Below are positions 6,803 to 11,846 of a stretch of 11,846 nt of DNA, one piece after another. The notes under the pieces are model-generated. The model was not told the origin of the DNA and did no database searches. It saw only the letters and a program-made list of their open reading frames with translations. Numbering within the stretch: the stretch's first letter is position 1; the number at the start of each line of letters is the position of its first letter. The translations under genes and the position numbers were made by a program. Location of the stretch: contig PBUZ01000085.1 in NCBI GenBank assembly GCA_002728035.1, positions 1 through 11,846 of the forward strand, read 5' to 3'. Source of the stretch: Methanobacteriota archaeon (GTDB taxonomy: Archaea > Thermoplasmatota > Poseidoniia > Poseidoniales > Poseidoniaceae).

Positions 6803-6824
6803 TTTCGTTCTCAATAAACAGTGT

Positions 6825-6832
6825 TTGATATA
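6825..6832 (+). promoter_or_regulatory. Putative TATA box for the small membrane protein gene
   Basis: TTGATATA, within an AT-rich stretch (6811-6850) after the tRNA, is centred about 26.5 bases before the ATG at 6855. It is the clearest TATA-like element in the window. It argues that the in-frame TTG at 6825 is promoter rather than coding sequence. Confidence 0.5.
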
Positions 6833-6854
6833 CTCAATATGCTTAATTTGCGTC

Positions 6855-7085
6855 ATGGTGGAATGCAACATTGATGCTCAAGGAAAGGCGGCGAGGTTCC
6901 TCGGGGGCATGGCCTCCGTTATCGCTGGTCTTGTTCTTGCGGCGTTGTTGTACACCGACATCCTCGCCTTTGATTTGGGATGGTATGCCGTTGCTGGGGC
7001 GTTGTTTGGTGGAGCATTTGCAATTTGGGAAGCGCGCGCAGGATGGTGTATCGTGCGTGCCATCGGTATCAAAACGCCGCTGTGA
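6855..7085 (+). CDS. Small DUF2892-like two-TM membrane protein
   Basis: A 76-residue protein with two hydrophobic helices (about 17-35 and 42-59). The pattern C-N near the N-terminus, K-A-A-R-F-L-G-G (11-18) entering the first helix, and a C-terminal G-W-C-I-V-R-A-I-G-I-K-T (63-74) fits the DUF2892 family, the YgaP-type membrane module whose usual ending is GxCPLYxLLGIxT. Here the CP pair is replaced by CI. No catalytic activity is known for the isolated module. The ATG at 6855 was preferred over an in-frame TTG at 6825 because the extension would contain the TATA-like box, and the family normally begins just before the conserved Cys-Asn. It follows tRNA-Thr and precedes folD by 42 bases on the same strand. 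The family assignment is moderate. Confidence 0.75.
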   Translation: MVECNIDAQGKAARFLGGMASVIAGLVLAALLYTDILAFDLGWYAVAGALFGGAFAIWEARAGWCIVRAIGIKTPL

Positions 7086-7127
7086 GAGCATCCCAACGCT
7101 CAAGAGCAACTTCAATCTCGCAAGCAT

Positions 7128-8015
7128 GTGAGTGCTCAACGCCTCGACGGAAAAGCCTGCGCAGCAGAGGTGGAAAGAGCACTTGCAAAGCGCATTGCTG
7201 CTCTCTCAGATGACGGTATTGTCCCGCATCTTGCCGTGATCATTGTGGGAGACGACCCTGCATCGCATGTCTACGTGAACTCCAAAGTTCGAACCTGTGA
7301 ACGGTTGGGAATCCGTTCAACCCATATCGAACTACCAGCAGACACCGATGAAGCCGTTCTGAAGGACCATGTTGAGAAGATGAACCATCAAGATGACCTT
7401 CACGGCATCCTCATTCAGTCACCCCTCCCCTCACACATGGACGAGGAAGCCATCACGGACATGATCCATCCGTCCAAAGACGTCGATGGCTTCCACCCAC
7501 AAAACTTGGGACGGTTGGTGCAAGGTCGCGTGGATGGTCTGCTGCCGTGCACGCCCAGCGGTGTCATGCGCATGCTCGATTGGGCTGGAATCGAACTGGC
7601 AGGAAAGCGTGCGGTGGTTCTGGGGCGCTCAAGAATCGTCGGTATGCCTGCGGCTTTGCTGCTTGCAGCCCGTGGGGCTGATGCAACGGTCACCGTCGCC
7701 CATTCCAAGACCGAGAGCGTGGAGACCATTTGTTCGGAAGCCGACATCATCGTGGCGGCGGTTGGGCGGCCAGAAATGGTTCAAGCCTCTTGGGTCAAAC
7801 CCGGAGCCGTTGTGGTTGATGTCGGCATCAACCGTGTCGACGATGCTTCTCGAGAACGAGGCTGGCGGCTTGCAGGAGATGTTGACCCAGCCGTGGAAGA
7901 TGTCGCTGGTTGGCTCTCACCCGTTCCCGGAGGCGTAGGACCAATGACCATCGCAATGCTCATGGAAAACACCGTTCGTTCAGCAGAACTTCGTCGTGAT
8001 TTGGGAAGCGAATGA
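7128..8015 (+). CDS. folD: Bifunctional methylene-THF dehydrogenase / methenyl-THF cyclohydrolase FolD
   Basis: Interconverts 5,10-methylene-, methenyl- and 10-formyl-tetrahydrofolate in cytoplasmic one-carbon metabolism. The 295-residue length is ordinary. Catalytic features are YVNSK (49-53), holding the tyrosine and lysine of the active site, QSPLP (97-101), and DGFHPQNLGRL (120-130). PCTPSGVMRML (140-150) leads into the nucleotide-binding domain, with GRSRIVGMP (166-174), ATVTVAHSKT (186-195), KPGAVVVDVGIN (224-235), AGDVD (249-253) and PVPGGVGPMTIAMLMENT (265-282). The start is GTG; the ATG two bases earlier runs straight into a stop. No Shine-Dalgarno site precedes it. Its stop overlaps the next gene's ATG as ATGA, so that gene is coupled to it. 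Folate-type FolD in archaea is usually explained by transfer from bacteria; nothing here dates such an event. Confidence 0.97.
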   Translation: MSAQRLDGKACAAEVERALAKRIAALSDDGIVPHLAVIIVGDDPASHVYVNSKVRTCERLGIRSTHIELPADTDEAVLKDHVEKMNHQDDLHGILIQSPLPSHMDEEAITDMIHPSKDVDGFHPQNLGRLVQGRVDGLLPCTPSGVMRMLDWAGIELAGKRAVVLGRSRIVGMPAALLLAARGADATVTVAHSKTESVETICSEADIIVAAVGRPEMVQASWVKPGAVVVDVGINRVDDASRERGWRLAGDVDPAVEDVAGWLSPVPGGVGPMTIAMLMENTVRSAELRRDLGSE

Positions 8016-8947
8016 ATAAATCATGGTGCGCGAACACTCGCACCGTGGCACACGACCCGCTCGCCCCAAGACTCGCAGCTTTCTCAACGCTGCTCGCAGG
8101 TGGTTTACTGGTCGCGAGTGCTGTGAACTTGCAACTTGAGTTCGTGGGCTATGCTGGTATTACAGTGGAAGAAATGGGAGCCGTGGTGTTCGCCGCCATC
8201 GCCATTATCGTCGCGAAATTTGCAAACCAAGAACGACCCGTTCCTGAACTGGTGCAATCACCAACAGGTTATGCTTCAACCACGGCTTCATCTTCGTACA
8301 GCACTTCCACCTCACATGAACAGACCAGCGTCAACCCCACCACCGCATCCATTCTCACCAGCATCCTCGGCGACACCTCAACCAGTGAAACAGCGGAAGT
8401 TGAATCCGCCATAAGCACCCTCTCAACAGGAGAGTTTGGTGCTGCCGTTGTTCGTACGCTGGAAGAGGTTGAGGCTGCGAACATGAAGAATTCCAACAAC
8501 CGAGAAGCCGCCCCTACGGATGAGCAAACTGGGCAAACGCTTGAGCGCGTGCTCGTCGAACCCGTTCCGCTCCCCGGAAAGGAGGAACAGTCCTTGGTCG
8601 ACCCCAGCACCATACCCGGCTTGAGCCCCAACCGTGAGTTCGTCCGTGACGGCACACCCAGCGTCCCGCTCCCCAACCTGGAGCATGCGACTCAACCATC
8701 AACCGGTCAGGTTGCCGACCTCGCACCCACCCCCACGCTACCCGAACTGCCCGACCTGCCTGAACTCCCTCAAATGGAGACCGTTCCATCGAGCACACAC
8801 GAGGTGGCAGCCCCCTCGCAGGTCCGTGTTGAAACGCCAACATTACCCGATCTGGACGATCTCTTTGCAATGGATGAGACGGCCACGCCGCCGCAACAAA
8901 CTTCCTCGAACCTTCCCGATTTGCCAAACCTGGACGATTTGTTCTGA
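8012..8947 (+). CDS. Membrane protein with long Thr/Pro tail and LPDLDDLF-type repeats
   Basis: A 311-residue protein of a family I do not recognise. Two hydrophobic helices lie at about 21-40 and 54-70, followed by some 240 residues of mostly disordered composition. Residues 85-137 are Ser/Thr-rich, 140-155 a possible short helix, and the remainder Pro/Leu/Asp-rich. The last 70 residues contain a related set: PTLPELPDLPELP (241-253), TLPDLDDLF (277-285) and NLPDLPNLDDLF (300-311), the last forming the exact C-terminus. With a two-helix hairpin, both termini and the tail are predicted to lie on the same side of the membrane. Repeated short acidic-hydrophobic motifs on a flexible tether commonly act as docking sites. 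The ATG overlaps the folD stop (ATGA), so its expression is tied to folD. A partner is unknown. Confidence 0.8.
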   Translation: MNKSWCANTRTVAHDPLAPRLAAFSTLLAGGLLVASAVNLQLEFVGYAGITVEEMGAVVFAAIAIIVAKFANQERPVPELVQSPTGYASTTASSSYSTSTSHEQTSVNPTTASILTSILGDTSTSETAEVESAISTLSTGEFGAAVVRTLEEVEAANMKNSNNREAAPTDEQTGQTLERVLVEPVPLPGKEEQSLVDPSTIPGLSPNREFVRDGTPSVPLPNLEHATQPSTGQVADLAPTPTLPELPDLPELPQMETVPSSTHEVAAPSQVRVETPTLPDLDDLFAMDETATPPQQTSSNLPDLPNLDDLF

Positions 8948-8985
8948 AAGAATGCTTCAAAGAGGTTGAGCCCTTCCTTTCCATC

Positions 8986-9873
8986 ATGTGGACGCAAGCG
9001 ATGGATTTGCATTCGCATTCAACGCATAGCGATGGCCAACACGATGTCGCAACCGTTGCACAACTCATGGCACGCGAGGGCGTGAACGTATGGGCCCTCA
9101 CCGACCACGACACCACCGATGGATGGGTCGAGGCGGCCCGTGAAGCAAAGGTGAACGGCATGAGATTTGTCCCCGGAGTAGAGATCACTTGCAACCCTGC
9201 CGTTGCACCCGAGGACGCTCAACTCAAGAGCACCGGGCGTGAGCGCGCCTCATCATCATGGCATTTGTTGGCCTATTTTCCGAATCATCACCCCGAAGAA
9301 GATGACCCCGCCATTCAAGCCTTCAAAGCGTGGCTTGCACCTCGCCAAGACGGTCGCTTCCCTCGCATGAAAGCCATGTGTGAGCGATTGAATGACCTTG
9401 GAATGCCCGTCTCGTTCGATGCCGTTTGTGCTCGGGCCTCCGGCTCGGTTGGACGCCCTCATCTGGCGGAAGTGATGGTTGAAATGGGCTATGTCGAGAA
9501 CAAACAGGAAGCGTTTGAATCATGGATTGGAGATGGCTTACCTGCCTTTGTTGCACATACCAAACCCTCGGTTGCTGAGGCCGTCGAGGCGGTCAGGGCG
9601 GCAGGTGGCATCACCTCGCTTGCCCATCCGCTCTACTACGGCGTTTCCACCGAGACGCTGGTGAAGAAACTCGCAGAACTTGGCGTAAACGGTGTTGAAG
9701 CGGTTCATCGGAGCCATGACGACGCTTACCGCTTTGAATTGATGCACCACGCTCGCCAGCACCGCTTGGGTATCAGCGTCGGGTCTGACTTTCATGGGCT
9801 GAATTACCAAACTCGTCCAGGAAACATGCCGGTGCTTGAGGAGGCTGTGCTGGCCGAACTCACCCTCGTGTGA
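8986..9873 (+). CDS. PHP-domain phosphoesterase (RnaAM/YciV-like)
   Basis: A metal-dependent phosphoesterase of the PHP family, 295 residues. The metal-ligand motifs run in order: DLHSHSTHSDG (7-17), ALTDHDTTDG (37-46), GVEIT (64-68), an H in WHLLAYF (92-98), GRPHLAEVMVEMGYV (156-170), SLAHP (211-215) and GSDFHG (266-271). The GRPH segment followed by a region ending in AHP is the arrangement of E. coli RnaAM (YciV), which removes 5' nucleotides from RNA and hydrolyses 3',5'-bisphosphonucleotides, so a related role is likely. The acidic/polar stretch 73-91 before the WH motif looks like an insertion. The start may be 8986 or the ATG at 9001 just before DLHSH. No Shine-Dalgarno site is seen; a TTCAAA-type stretch lies about 27 bases upstream. 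Its last 14 bases overlap tatC on the other strand. Confidence 0.93.
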   Translation: MWTQAMDLHSHSTHSDGQHDVATVAQLMAREGVNVWALTDHDTTDGWVEAAREAKVNGMRFVPGVEITCNPAVAPEDAQLKSTGRERASSSWHLLAYFPNHHPEEDDPAIQAFKAWLAPRQDGRFPRMKAMCERLNDLGMPVSFDAVCARASGSVGRPHLAEVMVEMGYVENKQEAFESWIGDGLPAFVAHTKPSVAEAVEAVRAAGGITSLAHPLYYGVSTETLVKKLAELGVNGVEAVHRSHDDAYRFELMHHARQHRLGISVGSDFHGLNYQTRPGNMPVLEEAVLAELTLV

Positions 9874-10648
9874 ATCGGTCAACCAGCATGGCCGCTTCGA
9901 AGAGCAAGATCACGGGCAATGAAACAAGGAAGAGCGAAAGCGGGTCTGGAGGAGAGAGAAAGGCTCCCATCACAAAGGCGGCGAACCAAATACCGCGACG
10001 AGAGGCTGCGAGTTGCTGACGTGTGAACATACCCGACCTCAAGATCATCAATGTCAACAGCGGGGCTTGAAAACCAATGGCAGAGGCTGCCAACAGGTTG
10101 ACGATGAAGCCGGCATAGCCCGAGAGACGCCACTCTGTGGAAAGGCCCGCTTGCTGTGCATCGGTGGTCAAGTATTCCAGAAGCAAGGGTATCAAGCCAT
10201 ACCAAGCATACGCCATGCCCAAAACCATCAGAACGAGCGCCCCAAGAATCGCCAGCACAACCGTTGGGCCTGGGCGTGGAAGTTGCATTTCCAATTCGCG
10301 TAGTCGCTCTTGAACCGCTTGATGACGAACGCCGTGTACAGCGACCTGTCCGACCACAAACATGGCGACCAACACCAAACCTGCATACCCTGCCACCCGG
10401 AGTTGCAGGAAAATGAACTCGACCGGTGAAATAACGATGATGTCCACGCCTGTAGGAAGCCGTTCCTCGTGGATCAGCCAAGAGATGAGGTCGCTCGTGA
10501 GTGGGAAAGCCACCATGAATCCCACAGCAAAAAAGGCGATGTAGAACTTCAGGGAACGCTGAATGGCATCTCGGACAGATGCAAGAATCTGGCCACCGGC
10601 GGTATCTGCCAACCGTGCAACAGATGCTTCGATGGATTCAACCGACAT
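9860..10648 (-). CDS. tatC: Sec-independent protein translocase TatC (divergent)
   Basis: Polytopic core of the twin-arginine translocase that exports folded proteins. As read here it has 262 residues, close to E. coli TatC (258). About six hydrophobic segments are visible (near 34-50, 86-104, 128-146, 176-195, 218-230, 238-256). The clearest signature is the C-terminal FVMGAFLSPPDPLSLFLVSLPVILLFEAAM (225-254), matching the VGMLLTPPD...LFE stretch of TatC; GMAYAWYGLIPLLLEYL (144-160) and SPVEFIFLQLR (74-84) also fit. The usual N-terminal HLxELR and the cytoplasmic FxxPgLyxxER loop are not recognisable. The ATG at 10648 was chosen because GAGG lies 9 bases upstream and it begins just after the preceding gene's stop; an in-frame ATG at 10693 would overlap that gene by 41 bases and has no ribosome binding site. 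tatA is not in the window. Confidence 0.85.
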   Translation of the reverse strand: MSVESIEASVARLADTAGGQILASVRDAIQRSLKFYIAFFAVGFMVAFPLTSDLISWLIHEERLPTGVDIIVISPVEFIFLQLRVAGYAGLVLVAMFVVGQVAVHGVRHQAVQERLRELEMQLPRPGPTVVLAILGALVLMVLGMAYAWYGLIPLLLEYLTTDAQQAGLSTEWRLSGYAGFIVNLLAASAIGFQAPLLTLMILRSGMFTRQQLAASRRGIWFAAFVMGAFLSPPDPLSLFLVSLPVILLFEAAMLVDRFTRG

Positions 10649-10652
10649 GCGA

Positions 10653-11846
10653 TTAGGCCTCTTCGTCTGTTGCGTGGGAGGATGCCCACACATAAGAGGG
10701 TGTAGAATCGATGAAACGACGGCCTTCCTTCTTCAGCCGATAGAGACGATGGACAACAAAGCCCGTCATCCACAACGAGGGCAAACTCAAGAACATCGCC
10801 TGACCCATTTTATCATCACCGTAATCGTTGATGATGCGCACCTGCATGGTCGCTTCATCATCATCGCTGCCTTCGTAATGCATGACGATGAAATGGTAAA
10901 TGTTCGGTGAGGTGATGTTCAAACTCAAGGTGGTTTGGGGGGCGATGGTGAAGTGGTCACCCAGCTCTTTCATGACCTCCCAATCAATGCCTCCCCCTGC
11001 CATAGCAGGGACACTGGTTTCCACCATGACCAAGACGATTTCAAGTTCGCCGTTCTGGTTAAGATTCGTGATGTTTGAGCGGACATGTTCACCCGGTTCA
11101 ACCGTCTGAATGATTTCAAAGGTGCTGTCTCCTGAACCCAACTGGAAGGAAACTCGCTCGTCAATCGTCTCTTCCTGGTAATTCACGGCCATCAGCATCG
11201 TGGTTAACAAAAGCAGCACGACGATGCCTTCAACCAGAATGTGACGTCGTACTTTTTCGCGAGAAATACCCTTGAAGACCGGGCCGTAATCGTTTCGAAG
11301 ACGCGGTTGCAAATGATGAATGAACAACGCACCAATACCGCCGATGAGGATGCCAAGTGGAATATCCACGACCCAGTGGATGCCGAGGTAAAGAATCGTG
11401 AAGGTGAACAGCAAGGTGTTGACGAAAACAAACACATGGTAAGGATAATGACGCCATTCTTTCATGGTGCCTCCACGCTCTTTGACATGGAGATAATTGA
11501 GCATCAAAATACCGAATGGAATCGCCACATGGAGGCTTGGGACAGCGTTGTCCAGCGGGTCATGGAGGGCGTAGAACACCGTGTACCAACCGTCTTGGTA
11601 AAGCAGAGCATCCATGCCAGGGATCCAGGAAGAGGTGACTTCAACGTTGAAGAACAAATAGTAGGGTACGGCAAGGGCATAGATGAGCAAGTAATTCAGG
11701 GTGACTTTGTCGGTCATGTCACGGTCGCCAGCGTAGGCGAAATACACCGTGGTCACGTAGATGAGAAACAGGTACACAAAGAGGTAATGGAAATTCAAGA
11801 ACTCGGTGAGGCCATCGTTACGAAACACATCCTGAATCCATTTTGT
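10653..11846 (-). CDS. PAP2-superfamily membrane phosphatase/transferase with extracytoplasmic domain (5' partial)
   Basis: Integral membrane protein of the phosphatidic-acid phosphatase type 2 / inositol-phosphorylceramide synthase superfamily, likely acting on a lipid phosphate or headgroup. Counting from a GTG at 11828, motif 2 is NAVPSLHVAIPFG (94-106, His100) and motif 3 is YLGIHWVVDIPLG (147-159, His151 and Asp155). The PSLH and HxxxD form is that of the IPC-synthase-like branch. The lysine/arginine motif 1 is not recognised. After the core comes a helix (199-217), about 125 polar, beta-rich residues (218-342), another helix (343-361) and a basic tail, so the polar region probably lies outside the cell. 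The frame is open through the right edge (TKWIQD precedes the GTG), and the IQD context looks coding, so the true start is probably outside the window. It ends 4 bases before tatC. Confidence 0.85.
   Translation of the reverse strand, partial: TKWIQDVFRNDGLTEFLNFHYLFVYLFLIYVTTVYFAYAGDRDMTDKVTLNYLLIYALAVPYYLFFNVEVTSSWIPGMDALLYQDGWYTVFYALHDPLDNAVPSLHVAIPFGILMLNYLHVKERGGTMKEWRHYPYHVFVFVNTLLFTFTILYLGIHWVVDIPLGILIGGIGALFIHHLQPRLRNDYGPVFKGISREKVRRHILVEGIVVLLLLTTMLMAVNYQEETIDERVSFQLGSGDSTFEIIQTVEPGEHVRSNITNLNQNGELEIVLVMVETSVPAMAGGGIDWEVMKELGDHFTIAPQTTLSLNITSPNIYHFIVMHYEGSDDDEATMQVRIINDYGDDKMGQAMFLSLPSLWMTGFVVHRLYRLKKEGRRFIDSTPSYVWASSHATDEEA
10658..10661 (-). promoter_or_regulatory. Shine-Dalgarno site for tatC
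   Basis: GAGG lies 9 bases before the ATG at 10648, in the last codons of the PAP2 gene. It favours the shorter TatC start over the ATG at 10693. Confidence 0.5.

Noticed and set aside
6121..6828. 235-residue plus-strand frame
   Set aside because: It runs antisense to the well-supported aminotransferase gene and straight through the tRNA; its composition is not protein-like.
6727..6860. tRNA-Thr as an integration site for a mobile element
   Set aside because: No repeat of the tRNA 3' end, integrase or cargo is seen downstream; the following genes are ordinary chromosomal ones.
6665..6871. 68-residue minus-strand frame containing an RDSNPRPSDYKSDALP-like stretch
   Set aside because: It is the antisense translation of the tRNA-Thr gene, a common annotation artefact.
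8700..8947. Repeated DNA in the tail of the FolD-coupled gene as a CRISPR-like or satellite array
   Set aside because: The repeats are short, irregular and keep the reading frame; they are protein-level LPxL/LDDLF repeats.
8514..9194. 226-residue minus-strand frame
   Set aside because: Antisense to the FolD-coupled membrane protein and to the catalytic N-terminus of the PHP enzyme; rich in Arg, Trp and Cys with no motif.
9879..10481. 200-residue minus-strand frame
   Set aside because: A shifted-frame shadow of tatC, which has clear TatC motifs and membrane segments.

Overview
The window reads as a compact archaeal chromosome segment. Evidence for archaea: a CTP-type riboflavin kinase (a family essentially confined to archaea), an archaeal/eukaryotic-length PheRS alpha chain of 513 residues, a tRNA-Thr with U at the discriminator position, and several genes that lack a Shine-Dalgarno sequence but carry an AT-rich TATA-like box about 26 bases before the start codon. 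Bacterial-like FolD, TatC and a UPF0145 pair, with acidic proteins and moderate GC, would fit a mesophilic Thermoplasmatota lineage such as marine group II (Poseidoniales). That lineage call is inference.

Layout. Bases 1-1454 (+): an alpha-helical TPR-like protein followed by the tRNA pseudouridine synthase TruA. Bases 1446-1910 (-): riboflavin kinase RibK, whose end overlaps truA. Bases 1994-2449 (+): an acidic, His-rich protein of unknown function, divergent from ribK. Bases 2452-6699 (-): a same-strand run in transcription order of an AspC-like aminotransferase, a two-TM zinc-ribbon protein, PheS, a UPF0145 protein and a second, membrane-anchored UPF0145-like protein. Bases 6727-6802 (+): tRNA-Thr(UGU) with an encoded CCA. 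Bases 6855-9873 (+): a small DUF2892-like membrane protein, FolD, an overlapping membrane protein with a long Thr/Pro tail and LPDLDDLF-type repeats, and a PHP-domain phosphoesterase. Bases 9860-11846 (-): a PAP2-type membrane phosphatase/transferase (5' end outside the window) followed by TatC.

Most genes are housekeeping: tRNA modification and charging, flavin and one-carbon cofactors, amino-acid transamination and protein export. Less understood are the UPF0145 pair, the FolD-coupled membrane repeat protein, the zinc-ribbon protein between the aminotransferase and pheS, and the extracytoplasmic domain on the PAP2 protein. I saw no mobile element, CRISPR array, toxin-antitoxin pair or defence locus, and no stretch over 300 bases without a gene. 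I do not find a convincing new multi-gene system. The best leads are the FolD-coupled protein, the two-mode translation start pattern and the UPF0145 pair.
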